A DNA stretch of 64,000 nt from Nodosilinea sp. LEGE 06152 (GTDB lineage Bacteria > Cyanobacteriota > Cyanobacteriia > Phormidesmidales > Phormidesmidaceae). The number at the start of each line of letters is the position of its first letter. Position 1 is the first letter of the stretch. The notes beneath the pieces are model-generated. The model searched no databases. It had not been told where the DNA came from and saw only the letters and a program-made list of their open reading frames with translations. This document shows positions 25,417 through 33,435 of the stretch, in pieces. The stretch covers positions 44,271-108,270 of the forward strand of contig NZ_JADEWR010000021.1 in assembly GCF_015207525.1 (NCBI RefSeq), written 5' to 3'. Both the position numbers and the translations under genes were made by a program.

Positions 25417-26373
25417 TTAGCGCAGCACCATAGCGGGCACAAAATTTTGGGGATCTTGGGCCACCCAGCCCATCGCAGAATTGAGCCGTACCTCAAAGAA
25501 TACAAACGATTCGTCATCGCTAGCCCGGGGGGCTACCGGGCCCAAGCGATCGCCCTGGCGCACCGTCTGCCCAGCCCGCACCTCCAGGGCATCTAAGTTG
25601 GCGTAGCGGGTTTGCAGGCCCTGAGGATGGTTGATAACGACCAGGTTGCCGTAGACCGAGTCGCTGCCAGCAAAGGCTACGGTGCCTGGGCCAACCGCTA
25701 AAACCGGCGTGCTGACGGGGCTAGCCAGCGCCACCCCAGTGTTGAACACCAGTTTGCCCTGGGCTGGGTCGGGCTGCCAGCCATAGTTAACAATCACCTG
25801 CGATCGACTCGGCAGGGGGTAGCCCTGGAGCGGGCTTTGGCGCTCAGCCGGAGCCGCGGCAGCCGTAGTTCGCACCCCCGGAAACCAGTTTACCCCTGGC
25901 ACAAAAATCGCCGTGGGCACTGTGCCCACGCAGCCGTTGACCTCAAATAGCACGTCGGCCCGACTGTTGTAGGCCTGGGCCACCTGCTCCCAGGTTTGAC
26001 CTGGGGTTACACTCGCGCGAATGCCGTTGTAAGGCGGAATCAGCAGCTCTTGACCAGGGCTAACGGTGCCCCCCTGGGTAGAGGCGTTGAGACCCATGAT
26101 GGTGGCGGGTAGCAGGCTGTAGCGCTGGGCAATGGTCGTCAGGGTTTCGCCAGGGGCCACCCGATGGCGAGTCAGCCGCGATAGCACCGGTTGAGGACAG
26201 GCAGCCGCGCTGGTTTGGGCGATCGCCTGAGGTGACATTCCTAAGGGCGCTAAGCCAGCGATCGCCAGCCCGGCCAGTAGGCCAGGCACCCAGGGTCTGC
26301 GCCCTGGACTCAGGGCCAAACCGGAGATCCACCGACGCGGGTTCCAACTCGTATGTAAAACGTGTAACACCAT
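25417..26373 (-). CDS. LysM protein with degenerate M23 (LytM-like) domain
   Basis: 318 residues. After an N-terminal hydrophobic segment come a LysM domain (about 70-113), a second LysM-like region (about 120-162) and an M23 fold (about 190-300). Every metal-binding and catalytic position of M23 is changed: the HxGxD site reads N211-TGV-A215, the YxHL histidine is N259, and the HxHFE site is F290-V-F292-FE. Such dead LytM domains (as in EnvC and NlpD) activate amidases rather than cut peptidoglycan. An amidase gene lies 9 kb away. It diverges from htrA. Confidence 0.88.
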   Translation of the reverse strand: MVLHVLHTSWNPRRWISGLALSPGRRPWVPGLLAGLAIAGLAPLGMSPQAIAQTSAAACPQPVLSRLTRHRVAPGETLTTIAQRYSLLPATIMGLNASTQGGTVSPGQELLIPPYNGIRASVTPGQTWEQVAQAYNSRADVLFEVNGCVGTVPTAIFVPGVNWFPGVRTTAAAAPAERQSPLQGYPLPSRSQVIVNYGWQPDPAQGKLVFNTGVALASPVSTPVLAVGPGTVAFAGSDSVYGNLVVINHPQGLQTRYANLDALEVRAGQTVRQGDRLGPVAPRASDDESFVFFEVRLNSAMGWVAQDPQNFVPAMVLR

Positions 26374-26702
26374 ACAATTTTTGCGTTTTAGCCCAATCTA
26401 ATGCTGGCCCCACAGGCGATCGAATATCCCCCAGAGGGTACAGCCTCTATAATAGGCAAGACAGGCTAAATTGCTCAGAGGTAGGGCTTGAGAAGTCGCT
26501 CGTCAGTAGTAATACCCAAAGCGGTACCCAGAGTAAGCGTCAGAATGTTCTGGTGCCTGGCGCAGGTTTCTAACGCGGGCCTTGCCAGTTATTTTCCGCT
26601 AGAGAATATTCGCTAGAGTATGATCATCCCCAGCAGTGGACAACCTTGGCCACCTGTGGCCGGGCTAGGTTTAGCACAGGCATAGTAGCAGAGGTCATCG
26701 GA
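26374..26702. other. Divergent promoter region of the LysM gene and htrA
   Basis: 329 bases. A consensus TATAAT is at 26448-26453 on the plus strand with no good -35 box, and its complement could also serve the minus strand. No gene seen. Confidence 0.4.
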
Positions 26703-27974
26703 ATGGATGCGTTGCCAAAGCAGTTTTCTCCGCCGGTTGCGTGGGTAGCCGCAGCCCTAGTCGTTGGCGGTGGCGTGGGCTGGGCAGGCCACTACTATGT
26801 CTCTCGGGCAGGTGCAGAAGACGCTGCCGACGCCACTGGCGAGATTGTAGAAGAGACTCCTTCAACCCTCACGACCTCGCTGACTAAGGCAGCCGAACCA
26901 GCCCAAGGCGCACCAGCCATTGGTCAATTTGGGGGCGAAGACCAAAATTTTATCGCCCAGGCGGTCGAGCTGGTAGGGCCAGCGGTAGTGCGCATTGACG
27001 CCGAGCGTGCCGTGCCCAGCATTGGCCCCGACGCCTTTAACAACCCCTTCTTTCGCCGCTTCTTTGAGGAAGAAGGAGAACTGCCTCCCTCTGATCTGCC
27101 CGACCGTCTGGAGCAGGGCACCGGGTCGGGGTTTATTCTCTCTAACAATGGCCAAATTATTACCAATGCCCATGTTGTTGAGGGCGCTAAAACCGTTCAG
27201 GTCACCCTGCGCGACGGCCGCGACTTTGAAGGCCAGGTGGTAGGGGTTGACTCGGTTACCGATGTCGCCGTGATCAAAATTGACGCGGCCGACCTACCCT
27301 CGGTACGGTTGGGCAGCACCCAAGAGCTGGCTCCCGGTCAGTGGGCGATCGCCATCGGCAACCCCCTCGGTCTCGACAACACTGTTACCGCAGGCATCAT
27401 TAGTGCCCTGGGGCGCAGCAGCAACCAGGTGGGCATCCCCGACAAGCGGGTGCAGTTCATTCAGACCGATGCCGCCATTAACCCCGGCAACTCGGGTGGC
27501 CCCCTGCTCAACGACCGGGGCGAAGTAATCGGCATGAACACCGCCATTCGCGCCAATGCCCAGGGGCTGGGGTTCGCCATCCCCATCGAAACCGCCAAAC
27601 GCATCGCCGACCAGCTGTTTGCCACAGGCGAAGTGCAGCATCCCTTCCTGGGCATTCAGATGGTGGAGCTGTCGGCGGAAATGGTGGAGCGCATTAACGA
27701 AGAGCAGCAGCTCAACCTCAAGCTTGAAAACGACGACGAGCCCGGCGTGCTGATTGTCGGCGTGCTGCCCGACAGCCCGGCTCAGGCCGCAGGCTTGGAG
27801 ATTGGCGATGTCATTCGCTCCATCGAAGGTGCCCCGGTCGATAGTCCTCCTGACGTGCAGGCTCGGGTAGAAGCCAGCGCCATTGGCGACACCCTCGATC
27901 TTGAAATTCACCGCGACGGCCGCGATCAAACCATTGCCGTCAAGCCAGCCGCCCTTCCCACCAACCTGCGCTAG
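26703..27974 (+). CDS. HtrA/Deg-family serine protease
   Basis: 423 residues. A membrane anchor or signal (about 11-33) is followed by an acidic linker, a trypsin-like domain and one PDZ domain. The catalytic triad is visible in ITNAHVVEG (His), SVTDVAVIKI (Asp) and NPGNSGGPLL (Ser). The PDZ domain includes GVLIVGVLPDSPAQAAGLEIGDVI. Cyanobacteria have HtrA, HhoA and HhoB; the exact one is not decided here. It would degrade misfolded periplasmic proteins. ATG 26703 has GAGG 8 bases upstream; a TTG at 26646 is less likely. Confidence 0.94.
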   Translation: MDALPKQFSPPVAWVAAALVVGGGVGWAGHYYVSRAGAEDAADATGEIVEETPSTLTTSLTKAAEPAQGAPAIGQFGGEDQNFIAQAVELVGPAVVRIDAERAVPSIGPDAFNNPFFRRFFEEEGELPPSDLPDRLEQGTGSGFILSNNGQIITNAHVVEGAKTVQVTLRDGRDFEGQVVGVDSVTDVAVIKIDAADLPSVRLGSTQELAPGQWAIAIGNPLGLDNTVTAGIISALGRSSNQVGIPDKRVQFIQTDAAINPGNSGGPLLNDRGEVIGMNTAIRANAQGLGFAIPIETAKRIADQLFATGEVQHPFLGIQMVELSAEMVERINEEQQLNLKLENDDEPGVLIVGVLPDSPAQAAGLEIGDVIRSIEGAPVDSPPDVQARVEASAIGDTLDLEIHRDGRDQTIAVKPAALPTNLR

Positions 27975-27999
27975 GGCAGTAGGCACCTTCCCTACCTAC

Positions 28000-28788
28000 C
28001 TACTCTCCCACCCTTCTGCCGCCCAACCGCGCCCCGGTGCGCAAAATTTGCCCCGCCAGCACCGCTGCCCCAAAACCATTGTCGATATTGACAACGCCAA
28101 TGCCCGCCGCGCAGGAGTTGAGCATGGTCAGCAGGGCCGAAAGCCCGTTAAAGCTAGCGCCATAGCCCACGCTGGTAGGCACCGCCACAATCGGGCAGTC
28201 GGCTAAGCCTGCCACCACGCTGGGTAGCGCGCCCTCCATGCCAGCGACCACAATCAGCACATCCATATCACGGATGAGTTGGCGGTGGTGCAGCAGACGA
28301 TGCAGCCCGGCTACTCCGACATCCCACAGACGCTTGACGGTAAACCCGCACAGCTCAGCGGTAATGGCCGCTTCTTCGGCCACCGGCAGGTCGGCGGTAC
28401 CCGCCGTAAGCACGCCAATGGTACCTGGGTACTGGGCAGCCCGATTTAAGGGCACCAGGGCGCAGATGCGAGCCATCTCGTAGTACAGCGTCTCTGGAAT
28501 TTGCTGCTGCACCTGGGCGTAGACCTCGGGTTCAATTCGGGTGGCCATTACTACCGGGTTGCGCTGGTGCAGGCTGCGCATAATTTGCACAATCTGATGC
28601 ACTGTTTTGCCCGGCCCCCAGATCACTTCGGGAAAGCCGGTGCGCAGGCTGCGGTGGTGGTCAACCTTGGCGAAGTCGTCGATGGGCTCAAAGTCGAGAT
28701 ATTTAAGCCGGCTAAAGGCGGCATCGGGGCTAAGCTGCCCTTGGGAAACAGCATTTAGCAAAGCGCGTAGGGCGTCGGGCTGGGTCAC
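28000..28788 (-). CDS. larB: Pyridinium-3,5-biscarboxylic acid mononucleotide synthase LarB
   Basis: 262 residues. The C-terminal half is PurE-like: GVLTAGTADLPVAEEAA, DVGVAGLHRLL, VVAGMEGALPSVVAGL, PTSVGYGASF, and ends VNIDNGFGAAVLA. LarB carboxylates and hydrolyses nicotinic acid adenine dinucleotide in nickel-pincer cofactor synthesis. Neither larC nor larE is next to it, so the pathway must be completed elsewhere or the protein has another use. It is convergent with htrA and separated by only 25 bases. Confidence 0.93.
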   Translation of the reverse strand: MTQPDALRALLNAVSQGQLSPDAAFSRLKYLDFEPIDDFAKVDHHRSLRTGFPEVIWGPGKTVHQIVQIMRSLHQRNPVVMATRIEPEVYAQVQQQIPETLYYEMARICALVPLNRAAQYPGTIGVLTAGTADLPVAEEAAITAELCGFTVKRLWDVGVAGLHRLLHHRQLIRDMDVLIVVAGMEGALPSVVAGLADCPIVAVPTSVGYGASFNGLSALLTMLNSCAAGIGVVNIDNGFGAAVLAGQILRTGARLGGRRVGE

Positions 28789-28808
28789 AGAGAAATAGTT
28801 TGAAAAAA

Positions 28809-28851
28809 TGTCACAGGGTTGACATACTCAGGCTACCTCAGTGACATACTC
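28809..28851. promoter_or_regulatory. Repeated TGACA boxes upstream of larB
   Basis: TGTCA-N6-TGACA (28809-28824) forms a dyad, and TGACATACTC occurs twice (28820-28829 and 28842-28851), 22 bases or two helical turns apart. Placed directly upstream of larB and the candidate sRNA, this looks like an operator; the regulator is unknown. Confidence 0.4.
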
Positions 28852-28857
28852 TGCCCG

Positions 28858-28929
28858 TACATTAATTATTAATCGTTCACTCCTCAACACCCCAAAGCGC
28901 CGCTGGCTGAGCCAGTGGCGCTTTTTTTG
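28858..28929 (+). ncRNA. Candidate Yfr1-like small RNA
   Basis: A weak ATTAA/TTAAT hairpin (28861-28873) is followed by unpaired CACTCCTCAACACC (28878-28891) and then a strong terminator hairpin (28894-28923) with seven T. This order (5' hairpin, C-rich single strand with ACTCCTCA, terminator) is the layout of Yfr1. The recalled Yfr1 core is ACUCCUCACAC; this copy has one extra A. No coding frame explains the region. The promoter is unclear (TACATT at 28858 may be a -10 box, which would move the 5' end to about 28870). Confidence 0.45.
28894..28928 (+). terminator. Intrinsic terminator
   Basis: AAGCGCC-GCTGGCT pairs with AGCCAGT-GGCGCTT through one G-U pair, followed by T7 (28922-28928). It ends the candidate sRNA. 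The central 23 bases recur exactly at 29006-29028. Confidence 0.75.
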
Positions 28930-29005
28930 CGTTCGGACACCGACAAGGCATCCGGAAACTGAAAGGGCTACTCGTATTAAGTGAACAGGCCGTGACACAA
29001 AAGAC

Positions 29006-29028
29006 CGCCGCTGGCTGAGCCAGTGGCG
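29006..29028. repeat. Second copy of the 23-base hairpin
   Basis: Bases 28898-28920 and 29006-29028 are identical, 108 bases apart. The second hairpin lacks the T-run and lies 50 bases before the next gene. Confidence 0.7.
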
Positions 29029-29077
29029 GCGTGCTCTTGAGGGAAACGGCTCTGTTGTGACGCTAAGTGTAATTTTT

Positions 29078-29455
29078 ATGAACCGGCATCTATTGCATCG
29101 GCACCTAGGCGCAATCGCCCTGACCAGCCTCAGCCTGGTTGCTCTCACGCTACCTGCAATCGCTCGGCCTGAGATCGCCAGCGGCGACCAGCTGTTAGAG
29201 ACCAACGTGGAAGGCTGCCTCTCCCGCGCCGATCGCCTGATCGATGACCTGGGGGTAGAGTCTGACCAGGGCAGCATCGATCGCACCGGCTACTTTGAAG
29301 ACGGCAGCTTTCGCGTGCTGTGCTACGGAGCAGGCGATGCCAACAGCCTGGCAGTCGTCTTTGCTACCCACGATCAGTCGGCCGAGATTGCGTCTAACTT
29401 TATTCAAATGATGCTGAGCGAACTGTCTCAGGGCGAGCCCGTGTCCCAGCAATAG
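29078..29455 (+). CDS. Small secreted protein of unknown function
   Basis: About 125 residues. A signal peptide (NRHLLHRHLGAIALTSLSLVALTLPAIA) is followed by an acidic mature part with two cysteines (EGCLSRAD, RVLCYGAG) that could form a disulphide. I recognise no family. ATG 29078 begins the signal peptide; an in-frame GTG at 29057 adds seven residues. No clear Shine-Dalgarno. It ends in a strong palindrome shared with the convergent kinase gene. Confidence 0.65.
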   Translation: MNRHLLHRHLGAIALTSLSLVALTLPAIARPEIASGDQLLETNVEGCLSRADRLIDDLGVESDQGSIDRTGYFEDGSFRVLCYGAGDANSLAVVFATHDQSAEIASNFIQMMLSELSQGEPVSQQ

Positions 29456-29466
29456 GCGTTTGGCCC

Positions 29467-29490
29467 GCCAATCCAAAGCTTTGGATTGGC
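29467..29490. terminator. 24-base perfect palindrome between convergent genes
   Basis: A fully self-complementary 24-mer centred on AAGCTT lies 12 bases after one stop codon and 75 bases from the other. It may serve as a two-way terminator or 3' stabiliser, though flanking T-runs are missing. Confidence 0.5.
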
Positions 29491-29564
29491 AGAATCAAAT
29501 TTGCACTCAACGCTCAGCCCTTCTTGGACAGGCAAACAGCGAATCGCCCTCCCTGATCTATGCC

Positions 29565-30506
29565 CTAGGCGTAGATGTGGGCCGCCTTCAGCATGTGGTA
29601 GGTAATCAGCAGCTGGGTCAGCGCCAGGGGGTAGCTTTGCAGCGTTTCGCCTGTCGTGCCCACCACCTTGCCAATGTCGGTGTTGCCCTCAATGCTGCAA
29701 AACTGGCTCAGGGAAGGAATTTCGTTGCACAGGGTGCGCTCTAGCTCTTGCACGGGTTTTTCGGTGGCGTGGCCATCGATTTCGAGCACGTCCACGGGCT
29801 TGCCCATGTCGCGATCGAGGCCCATGCGCACCGCATCGCTGAGGGAGCCGCCGTTTTTATCTTCGAGCAGGTGGGTAAAGTCGGGGTGGGGAATAGTGGG
29901 CCGCATAACGAGTCGCACGTTGAGCAGCAGCTCATCCTCGCTCTTTTCGTTTTCGGGGGGGTAAAAGGTCACTACCACGTCGGCCCACTGGCGCTGGGGA
30001 CGAATAAAGGCTTCAGAATCGTGTTCTCGCGCTTTGATCTGCTCGATCACTTCTTCGGGGGTGTAGCCACGCTTGCGGGTGTCGCGCTTGATCTTCCAGT
30101 TGGCGCGCAGGTCTTCGGGCGGGGCCAGGTAAACTTTGACATCGTAGGCATCGCGGCAGGCGCGGGTCGAGTAGCCCAGCAGCCCCTCAACGATGACAAA
30201 ACGCTGCGGCTCGATGTATTCAGGCGCGTCGAACTCGCCGCTGCTGTGGTTGTAGATGGGTTTGAGAATGGGCTGGCCCGTCCGCAGCAGGCCCAGGTGC
30301 TGCTGAATGATGTCGATGTAGTTACAGTCGGGGTGCAGGGCTGAGATGCCCATCTCTTTGCGCTGTTTGCGATCGTAGCGGTGGTAGTCGTCCGTGCAGA
30401 TGGTGGTGACCTGGTCTTCGCCCAGAATTTGGGCAATACCTCGGGTCAGGGTCGTTTTACCTGCGGCGCTATCGCCCACAATACCGAGGATGATCGGACG
30501 ACTCAT
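29565..30506 (-). CDS. Phosphoribulokinase-family kinase lacking one redox cysteine
   Basis: 313 residues. The P-loop is GDSAAGKTT (11-19); DDYHRYDRKQRKEMG, KPIYNHSSGEFD, FVIVEGLLGYS and KIKRDTRKRGYT match the PRK/uridine-kinase family. In Calvin-cycle PRK the P-loop is GDSGCGKST, whose cysteine pairs with that of ICLDDYHS for thioredoxin control. Here the first is Ala15 while Cys37 remains, so this disulphide switch cannot form. It is probably a paralogue of the main prk, with substrate unproven. Start ATG 30506 has GGAGGA 6 bases upstream; the longer frame to 30545 is unlikely. Confidence 0.85.
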   Translation of the reverse strand: MSRPIILGIVGDSAAGKTTLTRGIAQILGEDQVTTICTDDYHRYDRKQRKEMGISALHPDCNYIDIIQQHLGLLRTGQPILKPIYNHSSGEFDAPEYIEPQRFVIVEGLLGYSTRACRDAYDVKVYLAPPEDLRANWKIKRDTRKRGYTPEEVIEQIKAREHDSEAFIRPQRQWADVVVTFYPPENEKSEDELLLNVRLVMRPTIPHPDFTHLLEDKNGGSLSDAVRMGLDRDMGKPVDVLEIDGHATEKPVQELERTLCNEIPSLSQFCSIEGNTDIGKVVGTTGETLQSYPLALTQLLITYHMLKAAHIYA

Positions 30507-30674
30507 GAATTCCTCCAGGGTTCTAGACCAGTGATTAGTTTTCACTATTGTAGGAACTAGGGGGTTCTCTCACAAACATTTGCAACCTGCGTACAATGAT
30601 TAATTCGGAGTTTTTTCGCTACGTTGCTGGCCCTTCGGCCAATCCTCCCGTTCTAGAGAACCGTGTAACGTTCT

Positions 30675-33392
30675 ATGGCAACCCTAGACCGCGCTGAAAG
30701 TACTGATGCCGCTGTAGCTGCGCCCCCGTTGCCGGAGCTGCTGGCCCCAGCCGGCAACTGGGACTGCGCCAAAGCAGCAGTAGAGAATGGGGCCGATGCC
30801 ATTTACTTTGGCCTCGATCGCTTCAACGCCCGTATGCGAGCCGAGAACTTTACCGAGGCCGACTTACCGGAGCTGATGGCGTTTTTGCATCGGCGGGGGG
30901 TGAAGGGCTACGTTACCCTCAACACGCTGGTGTTTCCCGCAGAGCTAGCCGAGGCAGAGCAGTACCTCAAGACGATGATTGCGGCCGGGGTAGACGCCGC
31001 CATTGTGCAAGATATTGGCATTTGTCGGCTAATTCGCCACCTATCGCCCGATTTTCCCATTCACGGCTCGACCCAGATGACGGTGACCAGTGCCGCTGGC
31101 GTTGAGTTTGCCAAGGCACTGGGCTGCCAGCTGGTGGTGCTGGCGCGGGAGTGCTCGATTAAAGACATCAGCAAGATTCAGGCCCAGCTGAGCGATCGCA
31201 ACATTACCCTGCCGCTCGAAGTTTTCGTCCACGGAGCGCTCTGTGTAGCCTACTCGGGCCAGTGCCTAACCAGTGAAGCCCTAGGCGGCAGGTCGGCCAA
31301 CCGGGGCGAGTGCGCCCAAGCCTGCCGTATGCCCTACGACCTGATTGCCGATGGGGAACGGGTGAACTTAGGCGATCGCGCCTACCTGCTCAGCCCGCAG
31401 GATCTCTCCGGTCTCGACGTGCTGCCTGACCTCGTTCAAACCGGGGTGAGCTGCTTGAAAATCGAGGGACGGCTTAAAGCCCCGGAATATGTGGCAAACG
31501 TGACGCGAGTGTACCGGCAAGCTCTAGATCGACTGTCAGCGCAGGTCGAGGAACGTGGATCTGGGGATCGCTTGGGAGCTGAGAATGATAGCTCTGCGCT
31601 GACCCACGCTACGGGAAGATCTGATTTACCTGCCCGCCCACCTACTCATCCACCCACTCACTCATCCAGCCATCCACCCGCCCACCCACCTACTCACCCA
31701 CCCTCCCACTCATCCCCCGAAGACCGCTACCAGCTCGAAATGGCCTTTTCCCGAGGCCTCTACACCGGCTGGTTTGAGGGCATCGACAACCAGGCCCTAG
31801 TTCACGCCCGCTTCGGCAAAAAGCGGGGAGTGTATCTAGGCGAGGTCAGCCGCGTTACTGAAGACGCTGTTTTTCTCAAAGCCCAGGCTCCGATCAAAGC
31901 GGGCGATGGCGTAGTGTTCGACGACGGTCACCCCGCCGAGAAAGAGCAGGGGGGCCGCCTTTACCAGGTGGATGCCGTTGGCAAAGAAACTCGGCTCAAG
32001 TTTGGCCGCGACGCCCTTAGCCTGCGCCGCATTCACCCCGGCGATAAAATCTGGAAAACCAGCGACCCGGCCCTGGATAAAGAGCTTCAACAGACCTACA
32101 GCGGCGATCAGCCCAGGTTCACACGGCCCATCATGATTAAAGTGCATGGATCCGTAGACCAGCCAATGACGGCGATCGCCCGCGACAGCCAGGGCCACAT
32201 TGCTCAAGCTACCTCCACCATGCCGCTGGTAGAAGCTCATTCAAAACCGCTGACGGGCGATCGCCTCCAGCAGCAGCTAGGCCGCCTCGGCAACACCCCC
32301 TTCCACCTCGGCTCCCTGCATAACCACCTGGAGGGAAACGTCATGATCCCCGTCAGCGAGCTAAACCGACTGCGGCGGGAACTGGTGGAACGACTGGAGG
32401 AGGAGCGATCGCGCCCCCACCCCTGGCAACTGCGCAAGGGGGCATCACTACAGGACATCCTCCCCAACCAACCACTCCCTACCCCCCACCCATCCACCCA
32501 TCCACCCACCTACCCATCCACTCCCCACCTCTCCACCCTCGTTCGCAACCGCCCCCAGCTCGCCGCCGCCACCGCAGCAGGCATTGAGACTATCTACTGC
32601 GAGTTTGAGAACCCCGCCACCTACCGCGATGCGGTGCAGTGGTTTCGGACTAATCAAAGCCACGACGATCAGACAATCTGGGTGGCCCCACCCCGCATCA
32701 CCAAGCCGCTGGAGAACTACATTCTCGACCAGGTCAAGCGATCGCAGGCCGATGGCTACCTGGTGCGCAACTACGACCACCTAACCTACTTTGCCGACCA
32801 GCGCTGCGTGGGCGATTTTTCGCTCAACGTCGCCAACGCTCTCACGGCGGATTACCTGCTGAGTCACTGCGGGTTAGAACGGGTGACGGCCTCCTATGAC
32901 CTCAACGCCGAGCAGCTGATGGATCTGCTGCGATCGGCCCCGCCAAAGTGGTTTGAGATCACCCTGCACCAGCACATGCCTATGTTTCACATGGAGCACT
33001 GCGTGTTCTGCGCCTTTTTGTCTGATGGCAAAGACTTTCGCGACTGCGGTCGCCCCTGCGAGAGTCAGCAGGTCAAGCTGCGCGACAGAGTTGGCACCGA
33101 GCACGTTCTCGTGGCCGATGCAGGCTGCCGCAACACGGTCTTTAATGGCGTTGCCCAAACTGGGGCCGAGTACGCCCAGCGGCTGATGCAGGCGGGGGCA
33201 CGGCACTTTCGCCTGGAGTTCTTGAATGAAAGCCCGGAGCAGGTGGAGCGGGCGATCGCCCAGTACCGCCAGCTATTAGCCGGAGACATCAGCGGCAGTC
33301 AGCTCTGGCGCACCCTGAATGTGCAGAGCAAGCTGGGGGTTACCCGTGGCCCCCTAGACTCTAGCCGAGGTAACCCCCGCCAGGTTCGATAA
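30675..33392 (+). CDS. U32 family peptidase/RlhA-like protein with repeat-derived insertions
   Basis: 905 residues. The N-terminal U32 part is clear: PELLAPAGNWDCAKAAVENGADAIYFGL, VTLNTLV, GSTQMTVTSAAG, RECSIKDI, FVHGALCVAYSGQC and RGECAQACRMPY with the cysteine cluster. DUF3656-like and further cysteine-containing segments (MEHCVFC, DCGRPC) follow. Homologues act in 23S rRNA C2501 hydroxylation or as collagenase-like enzymes. Two in-frame low-complexity inserts are present: PPTHPPTH type at about 317-350 and PTPHPSTHPP type at about 600-620, both encoded by the pyrimidine-rich repeat seen in intergenic regions here. Confidence 0.9.
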   Translation: MATLDRAESTDAAVAAPPLPELLAPAGNWDCAKAAVENGADAIYFGLDRFNARMRAENFTEADLPELMAFLHRRGVKGYVTLNTLVFPAELAEAEQYLKTMIAAGVDAAIVQDIGICRLIRHLSPDFPIHGSTQMTVTSAAGVEFAKALGCQLVVLARECSIKDISKIQAQLSDRNITLPLEVFVHGALCVAYSGQCLTSEALGGRSANRGECAQACRMPYDLIADGERVNLGDRAYLLSPQDLSGLDVLPDLVQTGVSCLKIEGRLKAPEYVANVTRVYRQALDRLSAQVEERGSGDRLGAENDSSALTHATGRSDLPARPPTHPPTHSSSHPPAHPPTHPPSHSSPEDRYQLEMAFSRGLYTGWFEGIDNQALVHARFGKKRGVYLGEVSRVTEDAVFLKAQAPIKAGDGVVFDDGHPAEKEQGGRLYQVDAVGKETRLKFGRDALSLRRIHPGDKIWKTSDPALDKELQQTYSGDQPRFTRPIMIKVHGSVDQPMTAIARDSQGHIAQATSTMPLVEAHSKPLTGDRLQQQLGRLGNTPFHLGSLHNHLEGNVMIPVSELNRLRRELVERLEEERSRPHPWQLRKGASLQDILPNQPLPTPHPSTHPPTYPSTPHLSTLVRNRPQLAAATAAGIETIYCEFENPATYRDAVQWFRTNQSHDDQTIWVAPPRITKPLENYILDQVKRSQADGYLVRNYDHLTYFADQRCVGDFSLNVANALTADYLLSHCGLERVTASYDLNAEQLMDLLRSAPPKWFEITLHQHMPMFHMEHCVFCAFLSDGKDFRDCGRPCESQQVKLRDRVGTEHVLVADAGCRNTVFNGVAQTGAEYAQRLMQAGARHFRLEFLNESPEQVERAIAQYRQLLAGDISGSQLWRTLNVQSKLGVTRGPLDSSRGNPRQVR
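31629..31722 (+). repeat. In-gene copy of the CCCACCYACC pyrimidine-rich repeat
   Basis: About 90 bases of CCACCYAC/CATCCACCC units inside the U32 gene, encoding a Pro-Thr-His-Ser tract. The unit matches 55247-55300 (opposite strand) and 57466-57516. Confidence 0.7.
32463..32537 (+). repeat. Second in-gene copy of the pyrimidine-rich repeat
   Basis: About 75 bases of CCCATCCACC-type units inside the U32 gene, encoding PTPHPSTHPPTYPSTPHLST. The reading frame is kept on both sides. Confidence 0.7.
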
Positions 33393-33435
33393 AATGCAGG
33401 GAACACTACGTTGACCCGTACTCTCGGTAGACAGC

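Noticed and set aside
28828..29286. 152-codon minus-strand ORF rich in Arg and Ser
   Set aside because: It is antisense to the candidate sRNA, two terminator-like hairpins and a signal-peptide gene.
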